Shown here one piece after another: positions 45,810-57,482 of a stretch of DNA of 64,000 bases (positions are counted from its first letter, which is position 1; every line of letters begins with the position of its first letter). Origin of the DNA: Haliclona indistincta (lineage: Eukaryota; Porifera; Demospongiae; Haplosclerida; Chalinidae). The position numbers were made by a program, and so were the translations under genes. Location: contig OZ024785.1 of the NCBI GenBank assembly GCA_964017065.1, positions 7,080,167 through 7,144,166 on the forward strand. The letters run 5' to 3'. Below the pieces are notes generated by a model, which saw nothing but the letters and a program-made list of their open reading frames with translations, had not been told where the DNA came from and did no database searches.

Positions 45810-46190
45810 TTCTCCACCAGCATACTCATCGATCCTGGACAAGTACTCGTCAATTGCTCCGTTTCCTAGCATCTCCACTCCAGATTGTGAGACTGTCATT
45901 TTGTTGCAGTCAATCACAGTAAGAAACTAGAGTTCTAATGAACACATACCCGTGCGCTGAGCTGGGAGCTAAACACGACTACTCCTGCATCACTGCAACA
46001 CGCACGTTTACTGACGAACGGTACATGTGAGACTGAGTGAGGACATCGAAATTGATAGGAGGTTGGGTGACACACCCACAATACCGTAAGTGCTCTTACA
46101 AGGACACGTAGCTTTAGATAGCCATGAATTAGCCGCTCGAACAAGGCTTGCCAGCACAGAAAACGTCTTCATAGGACTATAAATTCAGTG
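45809..46190 (-). pseudogene. Broken exon block, possibly LRR-related
   Basis: On the minus strand, 46175-46000 reads KTFSVLASLVRAANSWLSK then CPCKS, the partner of the block at 35890-36060. Further on, 45920-45809 reads CNKMTVSQSGVEMLGNGAID then EYLSRIDEYAGGEQ. The N-x-x-VSQSGVEML pattern resembles the end of a leucine-rich repeat, and LRRs precede Roc domains in many ROCO proteins. The frame ends where the 32-bp HYOU1 copy begins. That it is a displaced ROCO upstream exon is speculation. Confidence 0.35.
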
Positions 46191-46260
46191 AAGAAGCTGC
46201 AGAGAGTGTTTTCGTGGAGATTTTCGAGCTGTAAGACGCAAACAGGCGTGTTTTTTGACG

Positions 46261-46350
46261 ACACACACACACACACATACCGACGGACACAAACGCATAA
46301 CCCTGGCGCATACTGCGCACGGGTAACTACACACCCAGAAGCAAAGACAC

Positions 46351-46386
<36 letters not shown>
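46261..46386 (+). repeat. (CA)n tracts
   Basis: Two CA runs (about 46261-46277 and 46360-46386) separated by other sequence. The Cys/Val-rich minus-strand ORFs over them are repeat artefacts. Confidence 0.85.
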
Positions 46387-46389
46387 TTA

Positions 46390-47140
46390 TGTAGTTTCCG
46401 ATAGAAGGTTGCATTGTATTTATGGCTACACAAATTCAGTTGGTGAATAAAACTAGTACATTCATGGAATGGCAGGGGCGAGCCTGAGCATTGATATATT
46501 TTAGCCTCGTTAGTGTATAGTTGTGTATAACATATAATTATTATTTGCACCAAGTTATGTAGTGAGTCCAGATTTTAGTAGATAAGTCTGTATTGTGTGA
46601 ACACCAGTTTCACCACAGATTTTTGTGCTATAATGTTAATATTTTTTGTTGATGGTGAATAGAATCAATAGTTTGGTTATGTTCAGATATGGTGCACTTT
46701 CTCCAACTATGTCTTGCTGAGTGTGTTCCTTGCCTAGGCGTCATGGGAACTATGTACCTGGAAGATGCATGTGATGAGTTGGGTTCCTCAGTCTCCTCAC
46801 TCACTGCAGGCTCTACTGCTATCACACACGAGCTCCTTAGACGTACCTAAGTTACTGTTTGCTCTGTTGCAGCTACTGCTTTCCGCCGGCGTCTCTGGTA
46901 GGCCCTTTGATATTCCAGTTTTGTCGCTCCAGTCGTCCGCTTTCACGTTGATCGGGTGCCGGACTCTGCCTCGCGTCGTCGCTTTCTGGTAGCGATCTTG
47001 TCGTGTAAAAGTTGTTGCCTTTCAGGTGTCTCTGATTTCTGTTGTTGTCGTCCCTGAGTCATCTGCATCATCGCCATTATCTTGTTTGAAACCAAGCGGT
47101 AGCGTCCATATTTATCACGTGATTGCCATGGCAACCAATC
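46390..47140. other. Unassigned intergenic sequence
   Basis: I see no intact gene or repeat boundary. Short ORFs near 46765-47134 lack recognisable motifs. Confidence 0.4.
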
Positions 47141-47695
47141 GGGGCTTCTCGGACGGGACGGGACATGCGCGGGACATGCGCGGGACGTCCCGCCGGGACA
47201 AGATCATCCAAGCCCGTCCCAAGCTGAAATCAGGAAGCTATGCTCCTGCAAGCAGCGCAATGTTTAAGACAGCACTCTTCTAGCTTTGGTTGACTTTCTA
47301 TGCCACCAAAGATAAAAATTATTATCAATGCCATTGAGAAGTGAGTGTTGCAGATCAAGAAGCCTGCAGTTACGTACGTTCACCACTTTTTGATGATAGG
47401 AATTATGAATTATGAATTACTACACTATAGCTACCATATCTCACTCTTTAAAGTAGTTAATAAAAACACTGTAGAGTGTAATTACCTTTTTATGTGCTAA
47501 ATATTCCAAAACTCTTCTTCCTTGTTTGTCGACTGTGTATCTCAATTGATCAACCTAATCAATACGTTTTTTTTGTGAAAGATGAACATAACTGCTGTTG
47601 AACAGCTGAAAATAAGAGATTCCCTTTGAGTCGATAGCCAGAGATGGACATTCACTGGAGACGGAACAATTCAGTGTACACTTATGCAGTTTAAC

Positions 47696-48285
47696 CCTTT
47701 AATTACTAAATTATCCAGCTGAATTTTTAACCTCGTAAATGCTGACCACTTCTCTCGTGAATATCTCGTGTGTCTTTTGTGCTACTGGTCTCAAATTTGC
47801 GTCCTTTTACGCCAGTGAGTAGCCGCAATTGCCCACACTCAAGTCGATCAATATGCCCCTCCCACTTCGAAAGTGAAGCCGATAAAGTGCAACGACCTCG
47901 TCAAATTTTGCTCAAAGTTAGTACTTTGGGGCAGGCTGCTGAAAAGTACACACAAATAGCAGTGGTTTTGGTGAGTGCAAAATGTAGCCCAGATCATAGA
48001 GAATGCACAAAAATGTGTTTGCGAGCACCCTGAAGCCATAAAATGTCCAAATTTTCTTGGCTGGCATTTTGTTTCTCCTAAAATGTTGTGAAATTTGCAC
48101 TGAAGCCATAGAAATGCCGTCGCCATAACGTTTAGCGCAGGGGGCGCGCCGAAAACCGGTCAATTTTTTGCGGTTATTTGTATTCTTCAATTTGGCTTAA
48201 TTTTGGGATATTTTAACACTTTTTGAGAAAGTTATGGTGTCTGAAGTATGTATGTTGCCAAAAGGCAACAATAGGGGTTAAAGGG
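47696..48285. mobile_element. piggyBac-like MITE
   Basis: TTAA at 47692-47695 and 48286-48289 flanks ends CCCTTTAATTAC... and ...GGGGTTAAAGGG. A TTAA target and CCCTTTAA-type termini fit piggyBac. The interior is non-coding. Confidence 0.7.
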
Positions 48286-48308
48286 TTAAATGAATATATC
48301 AGTATTGC

Positions 48309-48871
48309 CAAGGGCATATCGAGCCGCGAAGCGGCGAGAGGGCATGCAACTAATGTAGACGGCATTGTACTATAAATAGAATTTATAACTATTAATACGT
48401 TAATGTTTCCGGTTGGTCACGTGCACTAGCATGATCTGCCGAGAGCGCGCGAATACACACTTTACTGTCGATGTCGCCATCGATACTGCATAGCACGCAT
48501 GAAGCAAAGGCGAAGATGGACCTAGAGAGCGGTTCTGGAGAATGTCTCAGCTGTCTCAGGCGTCTGTACTTCTTGCGCAAAGCTGTGGCAGCCACGGTTG
48601 TACTCATAGGTGTTTTAGATGAAATAGATCCAGGTAAACTGCTAGTATGCTTATCCATCGGCACTGAGTCACTAGCTGCCGCACGCGCTGCCGCCCTGTG
48701 CTAACCGGAAGTAAGTCAGGACACGCCTGCACACTTTTGCGAACGGCCGTTTATGTTAAGTTTACGTGATTATACGGATAACTATTTATAGTAACAGTCA
48801 GCACTATGCCGTCTACACTATGGTATTCAGAGTTGCATGCCCTCTAGCCGCTAAGGTTCGATGAGCCCTTG
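48309..48871. mobile_element. CAAGGG MITE, copy 3
   Basis: An independent insertion: 7-bp duplication GTATTGC at 48302-48308 and 48872-48878. It holds a short plus-strand ATG frame at about 48516, reading MDLESGSGECLSCLRRLYFL then RKAVAATVV, up to EIDPG followed by a GTAAAC donor-like site. Copies 1 and 2 have stops in this frame. It may be the first exon of the parent element's protein; I do not recognise the protein. Confidence 0.75.
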
Positions 48872-49444
48872 GTATTGCTACTAACTTATCCGAGAAAGGT
48901 AAGTATTATTATAATGAGAAAGGGGAGTATTAATGCATAGGCATGAATGTGCAAGCAATATAATAAGAACAGATCAGTGGTCTTATAAAATGGTTTGTGA
49001 ACAATAAAGAATGAACAGCACATTGTTCTATTGTAGATTGTCTTGTTATAACGGTCACGGTATTGTTGGGAGTAGTGTCCGGCAATAACTACTGCATTTT
49101 ACATAGGATGGTGTACTACTTGAAGGCAAAGACAAAGTTATCACTGTCCATAGACGATCAATAGCATGCTGACACCACATAGTTTTGATGTTCCATTCAT
49201 AGTTCGAAAAGTCATGAACGTACGTATAAAATGCAGGCTTCTTGATCTGCAGCACTCACTTCTCAACGGCATTGATAATAATTTTTATCTTTGGTGGCAT
49301 AGAAAGTCAACCAAAGCTAGAAGAGTGCTGTCTTAAACATTGCGCTGCTTGCAGGAGCTTCCTGATTTCAGTTTGGGACGGGATTGGATGGTCCTGTCCC
49401 AGCGGGACGTCCCGCGCATGTCCCGTCCCGTCCCGGGTTTTAGG

Positions 49445-49976
49445 CACCACCACATAATGCGGTTCGATCCATACGGCGCGCCGATACTCTAGCTCAATCT
49501 AGCCAGTGCTTCAGTGGTCACGTGCGCATTGCGCAATCACTATAATGGTGTCTAACACTTAGCTGACAATGAATCACGATCGAGAAATCGCGGAATTGAT
49601 ATCGCCGTTACGCTAAAAACAAAGTTCAAAAGGCACCTGCCAGGAGAATTTCACGACTGTTAATTTCGTGGGTGTTTTGGTCTCGGCACTGCTCGCGTAA
49701 AGGCGCTAGGCGAGTTAAAGAAAGAAGAAGAAGAAAACGAAGGTGACGAAACTCGATTTTCACCGTTTCCAGGTTCGTCACTTTAGTAACAATTTCGATC
49801 AATCTCCTTGCTACTGTAAGATGGGGCAACGCCAGAGAGCAGATCTAAGTGTCTTTGAACGTATAAAATTCATCACCAGGCGAAATATCAGCGTTTGAAC
49901 GCTAATACATTGTATGTAGCCGCCATCTTGTTTTCTCGTTCATCCCTACACAGGGAGTCACTACCGTGCCTCCCTA
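49445..49976 (-). mobile_element. Family H element, 5'-truncated copy
   Basis: Begins within the H body (CGATCCATACGGCGCG), runs through GATGGGGCAACGCCAG and CAGCGTTTGAACGCTAATAC, and ends with the terminal hairpin GGGAGTCACTACCGTGCCTC then CCTAA. The foldback part is missing. Confidence 0.75.
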
Positions 49977-50250
49977 ATAATATGGTTTATGCTCCATAGA
50001 CAATGACACCTTTCAAATTGCAAGACCACTGTACTTCCTCCTCCAATATCAATAGACAAGTGTACAGGCATCACAGTGGGCGGACAGACTATTACTCATT
50101 CAGTGTCACTGTAGATATGCATTTTAAGATTGTTATCTGTACATTGCATGATCACAGACACATTATTAGTGCATGAAAATGATGGTCTACATTTTACACA
50201 AAATCTCTGTGCTGAGCTGGTGAATTATTGTGCCGATGAGAAGTTGGGGC
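49977..50250. other. Unassigned sequence
   Basis: Nothing recognisable; no gene seen. Confidence 0.35.
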
Positions 50251-51150
50251 CAAAACAAGACTTTGAAATAAAAAGGATTGTAACAGGAGTCCATAATCAA
50301 CCGCGCCTACTAAAGAGTAGGAGTGTGAATCGCCCACGCTTTAATTGGATTTTCTGCCAGCGAACTGTCGCTAGCGGATATACTATTTTTAGCGCTTGAA
50401 GATGGCAGCTCAATACTGAAGACAGAGAGTTGTCTATGATCTAAGCGCTGAGGAAGCATCCTGGTCTCTATTTCTAGCTCGATTTACAAGGCCGTCGTTG
50501 CCTTCGCCAATCCTCGTGAGCGTGGCTGTCTTCCGTTCGATCAAAGCTTCGTGTCATATCACTGGTCAGCTGTTTCTCAGAGTTCCATTCCTTACCTGAG
50601 TTGTAACAGTAGTTGTTACGGTTAGTGGCCGTAATACAACACATAACTGAAGCGGAACAGCTATGCTGACAAGTACGTCAACACATCAGCTCCAAGGATC
50701 CAGTTGTATGATCGAGCGATAAACAGCTTCGAAACAATCAGATAGCCGAACCACGAACGTACAGGTGATCTAGCGACGCCACGATGTGGCTGGATAGGCT
50801 ATCAGATGCTTTCACGAGTACATACAGTTGCTCTCAGGTTGCCCATGTTCAAGGAGGTGCGGTCTAACTGCACTAAAAATAGTATATCCGCTAGCGACAG
50901 TTCGCTGGCAGAAAATCCAATTAAAGCGTGGGCGATTCACACTCCTACTCTTTAGTAGGCGCGGTTGATTATGGACTCCTGATTGTAACAATAGCAGTGT
51001 AATGCTACTTCCCTAAATTAACTGCTTTCGATAGTTGTGGTTAATTTAGTAGGGAGGTAGCATTACACTGCTATTGTTACAATCCTCAGTTTTCATTTCA
51101 AAGTCTTGTTTACTTTTCTCAGTCTTGTTTCCATACTTTTTCGATATTAT
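50251..51150. repeat. Foldback family F copy, interrupted
   Basis: Fragments TTTGAAATAAAAAGGATTG (50262) and TTACAATCCTCAGTTTTCAT (51079) with the TTCCCTAAATTAACTGC core near 51010 match the foldback at 10722-10967. A Mutator-type MITE is inserted in the left arm. Confidence 0.6.
50285..50980. mobile_element. Mutator-type MITE with perfect 108-bp TIRs
   Basis: 50285-50392 and 50873-50980 are exact complements by my reading (ends AGGAGTCCATAATCAACC). Flanks GATTGTAAC at 50276-50284 and 50981-50989 form a 9-bp target duplication. Identical arms indicate a very recent insertion. The interior (about 480 bp) encodes nothing recognised. Confidence 0.88.
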
Positions 51151-51169
51151 GATCAGATTGCCCTGCCCA

Positions 51170-51345
51170 AGCTTAAGGTTCCCTGAGAGAATGTGCCAGA
51201 TAAATCTCAGATGCTGCATTGCTCAGCTGCTCCAACTTATCAATACACTCACTAAGAGACTGTGTCAATGTGAGAATAGAGTTCAAGAATCCATTGCCAA
51301 AACACCACTGCCTGGTAGTACCACCACTTGAATTCAGACTTAATG
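51170..51345 (-). pseudogene. Unrecognised exon-like fragment
   Basis: The minus strand reads QWCFGNGFLNSILTLTQSLS then ECIDKLEQLSNAASEIYLAH and SLREP, then a stop at about 51180. The composition is amphipathic-helical and protein-like, with no repeat content. It is bounded by foldback elements on both sides. I do not recognise the family. It could be a stray final exon. Confidence 0.3.
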
Positions 51346-52016
51346 ATATTCATGACTGATGCAAGTAGCTGTATTTTCCTCGCCATGGGTATTCGTGCAG
51401 ACAGAGTTGCTGCGTGCAGTTTGCTTGCCTATCGATGGGGATCGAATTTAGCAAATTTCAGCAATGAAGGGTTAGCCATCGCCGAGCTACGAGCTCGCCC
51501 TGTGAAGACTAAGCACGATCGATTGTGGAACCGTTTTCTTTAGTTGTGCGAAAGGTACGAAGCTAAAACTGCTCAAGCAAGCTCATCTGCCATATGTGCA
51601 GGAATCTATGCAATAATTTCGCCGAGCACTGCTCGTACGCGTTGTTACAGCAACGCAGGCTGTGCTGTCTGGCAGCACATAGCTGTAATATCGCGTACGA
51701 GCAGTGCTCGGCGAAATCATTGCATAAATTCCTGGACATATGGCAGATGAGCTTGCTTGAGCAGTTTTAGCTTCGTACCCTTCGCACAACTAAAGAAAAC
51801 GGTTCCACAATCGATCGTGCTTAGCCTTCACAGGGCCGCGAGCTCGTAGCTCGGCGATGGCTAACGCTTCATTGCTGAAATTTGCTATATTCGATCCCCA
51901 TCGATAGGCAAGCAAACTGCACGCAGCAACTCTGTCTGCACGAATACCCATGGCCAGGGAAATACAACTACTTGCAAAAGTCATGAATATCATTAATTCT
52001 GGTATCCCTCCACCTT
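51346..52016. mobile_element. Palindromic MITE family Q, copy 2
   Basis: Diverged copy of 14447-15141: arms meet near 51660, each carrying a 68-codon frame like copy 1. The right end GGTATCCCTCCACC is followed by TTAA; the left end is less well kept. Like copy 1, it lies just upstream of the start of an intron-like array. Confidence 0.7.
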
Positions 52017-52080
52017 AATCGTGACTAGGGCGAGGCTCCCTAGGCGATGGCGCGCCTAGGGTAGTCAGGCGTGGCCTGTC

Positions 52081-52089
52081 TATATAAGG
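52081..52089 (+). promoter_or_regulatory. TATA box, candidate promoter of the ROCO2 unit
   Basis: TATATAAGG lies in GC-rich sequence (GGCGCGCCTAGGG upstream), about 90 bp before a strong donor. Spacing would place initiation near 52110-52120. No other comparable TATA box was noticed before array 1. The link to ROCO2, 11 kb downstream, is inferred from the uninterrupted series of intron-like units. Confidence 0.5.
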
Positions 52090-52111
52090 CTCAGGGTGGG
52101 GTGCGGTGTAG

Positions 52112-52170
52112 TGGGCCGCCATTCCCTTCGTGCAGCTCTGCGCTGCAAGGGGGACTCACACAGCTAAAAG
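52112..52170 (+). other. Candidate first (non-coding) exon
   Basis: From the expected start site to CAGCTAAAAG, directly before GTGAGTATAG, a good donor. It holds no ATG, so it would be 5' UTR. The boundaries are predicted only from the TATA box and donor. Confidence 0.4.
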
Positions 52171-52700
52171 GTGAGTATAGATCGAGCACATCGAAGGTTA
52201 AGAATATGGCCCATCAAGAAGAGGTGAATCATGAGTTGTGTGTATTATATATATAACTAAACTAAAACTGTGTGGTACTTTAGAAAAAGGTGAGTTGAAC
52301 CATACATTATGTTACTTTGCATATTAATAACACATTCTCTTTAATGTATATACACACCAACATTAGAAGGTAAGTTAATTATGTAGACTGAGGACCTCAT
52401 TAAATAACTATACTTCTCTGATCCATTTTTGTATTCCCAACATTGTTAGAAGGTGAATTACTAATTAAGTTTGATGTGCATGTCAAAATGACTATCAATA
52501 ACGACTCTTTTTCTCTTCTCTAACTTTAGAAAGTGAGTTATATATGTTGATGTACTTGTCTAAGTGACTAGGAGTGACTGTTCCCTTTTTCTTTTTCCTA
52601 ATGATCTCTACTCGATTTTAGGAGGTGAGTTACATAGACATTGCCAACAATGGTAACGATCATCAAATGAAACTATCAATATCTTAACTACACATGGATA
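52171..52700 (+). repeat. Degenerate start of intron-like array 2
   Basis: Successive acceptor/donor junctions: CTTTAG-AAAAAG-GTGAGT near 52290, ATTAG-AAG-GTAAGT near 52370, GTTAG-AAG-GTGAAT near 52450, CTTTAG-AAA-GTGAGT near 52530 and TTTTAG-GAG-GTGAGT near 52622. Bodies are more diverse than in array 1, as expected of older founders. Confidence 0.65.
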
Positions 52701-52704
52701 GTTA

Positions 52705-53957
52705 TTAGGGAGGCATGGTAGTGCCTCCCTATGTAGGGTTGAACGGGAAAACAAGATGGCGGCTACATACAATTAGGGAGGCACGGTAGTGCCTCCCTAT
52801 GTAGGGTTGAACGAGAAAAAAGATGGCGGCTACATACAATGTATTAGCGTTCAAACGCTGATATTTCGCCTGGTGATGAATTTTATACGTCAAAAGACAC
52901 TTAGATCTGCTCTCTGGCGTTGCCCCATCTTACAGTAGCAAGGAGATTGCTCGAAATTGTTGCTAAAGTGACGAACCTGGAAACGGTGAAAATCTAGTTT
53001 CGTCATCTTAGTACCACTCGCCTAGCGCCTTTACGCGAGCAGTGCCGAGACCAAAACACCCACGAACAGTCGTGAAATTCTTCTGGCATGTGCCTTTTGA
53101 ACTTAGTTTTTAGCGAAACGGCGATATAAATTCCGCGATTTCTCGATCATGATCCATTGTCAGCTAAGTGTTAGACGCCATTAATGTGATTGCGCAATAC
53201 GCATGTGACCAAGCAGTGGTTAGCGCACGTGACCAAGCACTAGCTTGAGTATCTCCGCGCCGTATGGTTCACAGAGAACACATATCTGTATGGAGTCTTC
53301 GAAGAACGGCAAGCTATAGGATCACCATTCTGTGCTTGCCAGATATAAATTATAACCGCCGTACAGTACAGGCAGGAGCCTGGTACAGGTCAATAAACTA
53401 GTGTGGGCGGGGCTCGTATGCACTGCATGCATACATGCGTAGGCGAGCTGATAGTATAGCATAACAATTATTTTTTTGCTACAAGTTTAAAGTAAAAAAA
53501 AGCCATCAACAACAAGAAACTAAACCAATGGTGGAACAAAGACGGCTCAGAATGTCCATGATATTTGAACTGCACTTCACTAAAAAAAGTAAAAAGGACA
53601 CAAACAAGAAAATTAAAAAGATTTCTATCGAAATCAAAAGGATGAAGGGTTGTGAAATCTACCACTGGTTCACAATGTAAACTAACAAGGAACAAGCATG
53701 GAATGGTAACACAATTGACTTGCTAACAGACCATAGATCCCTACATCAGTGGCTGTACACAAGCTGAATGCACGTCAGGTGTCAGCAGTCAACAAGTAGG
53801 TCAACCACACCAGCCACTGATGTAGGGATCTATGGTCTGTTAGCAAGTCAATTGTGTTACCATTCCATGCTTGTTCTTTGTTAGTTTACATTGTGAACCA
53901 GTGGTAGATTTCACAACCCTTCATCCTTTTGATTTCGATAGAAATCTTTTTAATTTT
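52705..53957 (+). mobile_element. Family H element, copy 4, with duplicated tip
   Basis: Two successive terminal hairpins (TTAGGGAGGCATGGTAGTGC at 52705 and TTAGGGAGGCACGG near 52770), then the body, then the foldback ending GATTTCGATAGAAATC at about 53945. The double tip suggests one H end inserted beside another or a partial duplication. Confidence 0.75.
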
Positions 53958-53958
53958 T

Positions 53959-54420
53959 ATGCCTCGGTGTGGGCGGAGCCACGAGGCATACAGTAATCGT
54001 GGTGTCAGTCATTCTGTCATTCATTCATTATGCCTCGGTGGGCGGAGCCACGAGGCATACTGTAATCGCGTTGTCTGTCATTCTGTCACTCTGTCTGTTA
54101 CACCATTTTTGCGGCGCACGCTGAAAGGTAAGCTCTGAAACTTGCAATACAGGTAAAACTCGATATTATCTCGGTTGTGAACTAGCGAAAGTTCGATGCA
54201 AAGCTTTGTTCTAGAGTTATGGCGTGGTTTGCTCACCTAGATGGCTTTTGCTGACAATCAGGATTTCTCCGAAAACAAAACTACCCACAGCAGACTGCCT
54301 AGTAGCTTGTAGGTTACATTTATACTACAGGATGTCAGCGCAGGTCCGTAGAAACTGCGCGAGGAAGCTACCTGTAACCAGAACCCGGCAGGTTACTGAC
54401 ATTGTAGAGTAATTGATCAA
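53959..54420 (+). repeat. R repeat copies
   Basis: ATGCCTCGGTG...GGGCGGAGCCACGAGG occurs twice (53959 and 54030), followed by the GCGGCGCACGCTGAAAGG block and a diverged remainder. It abuts family H copy 4 directly. Confidence 0.7.
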
Positions 54421-55434
54421 ACTTCGTCCGGTACCAATAATCGGCAATCCGTATGCTGAGAGAAAAAGGACTTTCCAGTTAGCGACTGTATGTTTCAAGA
54501 GCTGTTCATGTCCCTATAAAGTAGTGATAATTATAAGCGCTGATCTTTCTCAGAGACGGAACTGTGATACAAAGGAAGACGCTGACGAATAGTATCAATC
54601 TTCGTCATACAGGGACTTAACTCCGTCTTTGTGATTTATTGCTAAGCCGCAGCTGGCGCTGCTAACAAAAACACTNNNNNNNNNNNNNNNNNNNNNNNNN
54701 NNNNNNNNNNNNNNNNNNNNNNNNNNNNNNNNNNNNNNNNNNNNNNNNNNNNNNNNNNNNNNNNNNNNNNNNNNNNNNNNNNNNNNNNNNNNNNNNNNNN
54801 NNNNNNNNNNNNNNNNNNNNNNNNNNNNNNNNNNNNNNNNNNNNNNNNNNNNNNNNNNNNNNNNNNNNNNNNNNNACTTGCAACGGATGCTACGGTTGGA
54901 GATCTTTCCTTTAATGCTAGTTTTGTGCTGGTGATGCCGCGTTTATGGTCATGGTTCTCTGTATTACGGTTAATATTTTGATCCTTTTCAGCCAGATGGC
55001 AAACAGTAAGCATTTCGGCTGAAATTTGTTTTATGCAGTGCTTAGGCTTAGTACTATCAGAAAATACTGGTAGGGATCTGTCTGTTCAATGTCACAAAAA
55101 GTAAAGCCCAAATATGTTGGAATCGCGAGTCATTGATAGTCCTGAAACGCTTATTTGGGGAGGTAAGCCTGCCAATCTGAGCTGTTGCAAGAACTGCCGA
55201 GATGGTACTAAGCACGCACAAACAGAGCGCTGACTGCTAACTGTCGCGAAGAGTCGAGAATGTACCATTATTTAACCCCAAGGTCAAAGGTCACGAAAGT
55301 TGCCGATTTCAGCTAGCGATTGCAGAGCGACGAGCAACGATTTCAGAGATTTGAATATGCAGTTGTTTGTTACATATATAGTGTTGTTTGTAACTGCAGT
55401 AAAGGCTAGATTCTCTGACTTTTATTTTTTCATT
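54421..55434. other. Unassigned sequence with assembly gap
   Basis: The sequence is unknown at 54676-54875 (200 N). The flanks show no gene that I recognise. Confidence 0.6.
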
Positions 55435-55858
55435 GCGGACCCTAACTTAGCTGACAATGGATCACGATCGAGAACTCGCGGAATGTATATCGCTGTTTCG
55501 CTAAAAACAAGTTCAAAAGGCACCTGCCAGGAGAATTTCACGACTGTTCGTGGGTATTTTGGTCTCGGCACTGCTCGCGTAAAGGCGCTAGGCGCGCTGA
55601 AGAAGAAAGAAGAAGAAAGAAGAAAACGAAGATGACGAAACTCGATTTTCACCGTTTCTAGGTTCGTCACTTTAGTAACAGTGTAGAGCACTCTCCTTGC
55701 TACTGTAAGATGGGGCAACGCCAGATAGAAGATCTAAGTGTCCTTGAACGTATAAAATTCACCACCTGGCGAAATATCAGCATTTGAACGCTAATACATG
55801 TATGTAGCCGACATCTTCGTTCAACCCTACATAGGGAGGCACTACCGTGCCTCCCTAA
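55435..55858 (-). mobile_element. Family H element, truncated copy
   Basis: From ACTTAGCTGACAATGGATCA through GATGGGGCAACGCCAG to the terminal hairpin GGGAGGCACTACCGTGCCTC then CCTAA. The array resumes right after it. Confidence 0.7.
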
Positions 55859-55869
55859 TATTATGCGTT

Positions 55870-57478
55870 GCAAAATGACCACTCCCTCTTTCTTTTCCTC
55901 TATCTAATCCATTACAGGTGAGTTGTACATGTATGTCGAATGACTAAGAGTAACCACAACTTTTTATCTTCTCCGATCCATTATCAACTTTAGCAAGTGA
56001 GTTGCATAGATCTTGTCGAAATGACTAAGAATAACCACTCCCTCTTTTCTCTTCTCTGATCCATTTCCAACTTTAGCAAGTGAGTTGTATTGATGTATGT
56101 GCATGTCAAAATGACTGAAATAACCACACCCTCTCTGTCTTTTCTCTGATCCATTCCCAACTTTAGCAAGTGAGTTGTATTGATGTGCATGTCAAAATGA
56201 CTAAAAATAACCACACCCTATTTTTCTCTTCTCTAATCCATTTCCAACTTTAGCAAGTGAGTTGTATTGATGTGCATGTCAAAATGACTAAAAATAACCA
56301 CTCCCTGTTTTTCTCTTCTCTGATCCATTTCCAACTTTAGATGGTGAGTTGCATTGATGTCCGCATGTCAAAATGACTAAAAATAAACACTCCCTTTTTT
56401 CTCTTCTCTGATCCATTTCCAACTTTAGCAAGTGAGTTGTATTGATGTGCATGTCAAAATGACTAAAAATAACCACTCCCTGTTTTTCTCTTCTCTGATT
56501 CATTCCCAACTTTAGAAAGTGAGTTACATAAATGTGCAATAAGAATGACAACTACCTCTTTTTCTCTTCTCTAATCCATTCCTAACGCATTAGCTGGTGA
56601 GTTGCATAGGCTACATAGCTCTTGTCAAATGAGTATAAGAATAACCACTACATCTTTTTCTCTTCTCTGATCCATTCCTAATTTCAGATGGTGAGTTGCA
56701 TTGATGTGCATGTCAAAATGACTAAAGATAACCACTCCCTCTTTTTCTCTTTTCTGATTCATTTCCAACTTTAGAAAGTGAGTTGTATTGATGTGCATGT
56801 CAAAATGGCTAAAAAATAACCACTCCCTGTTTTTCTCCTCTCTGATCCATTCCCAACTTTAGGGAGTGAGTTGCATTGATGTGCATGTCAAAATGACTAA
56901 CAATAACCACTCCCCTCTATTTTCTTGTCTGATCCATTCCCAACTTTAGCACGTGAGTTGCATCGAACTTGACAAAATGACTAAAAGTAACCACATCCTC
57001 TTTTTCTCATCTCTGATCTATTCCCAACTTTAGCTGGTGAGTTGCATTGATGTGCATGTCAAAATGACTAAAAATAACCACACCCTCTTTTTCTCTTCTC
57101 TGATCCATTCCCAACTTTAGGGAGTGAGTTGCATTGATGTGCATGTCAAAATGACTAAAAATAACCACACCCTCTTTTTCTCTTCTCTGATCCATTTCCA
57201 ACTTTAGCAAGTGAGTTGTATTGATGTGCATGTCAAAATGAAAAAAAATAACCACTATCCTTTTTTCTCTTCTGATCCATTTCCAACTTTAGATGGTGAA
57301 TTGCATTGATGTGCATGTCAAAATGACTAAAAATAACTACTCCCTCTTTTTCTCTTCTCTGATCCATTTCCAACTTTAGCAAGTGAGTTGCATTGATGTG
57401 CATGTCAAAATGACTAAAAATAACCACTCCCTGTTTTTCTCTTCTCTGATTCATTCCCAACTTTAGAAAGTGAGTTAT
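55870..57478 (+). repeat. Intron-like repeat array 2, main part A
   Basis: About 19 units. This array favours GTGAGTTGCATTGATGTGCA bodies with AAAATGACTAAAAATAACCA, distinct from the GATCTTGTC bodies of array 1. The triplets in order begin CAA, CAA, CAA, CAA, ATG, CAA, AAA, CTG, ATG, AAA, GGA, CAC, CTG, GGA, CAA, ATG, CAA, AAA. Confidence 0.88.
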
Positions 57479-57482
57479 ACAA

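Larger units (their letters stand above)
47145..49440. mobile_element. Large inverted-repeat element with two nested MITEs
   Basis: The left arm 47145-47395 (GGGACGGGACATGCGCGGGA...) and the right arm 49205-49440 are complements over about 235 bp. The two arms share AAGATAAAAATTATTATCAA (right arm complemented) and a GGGACG-rich outer end. Between them are a piggyBac-like MITE and a CAAGGG MITE. No transposase is found. Confidence 0.65.

Noticed and set aside
46185..46553. Cys/Val-rich ORFs near 46.3 kb
   Set aside because: Produced by (CA)n tracts.
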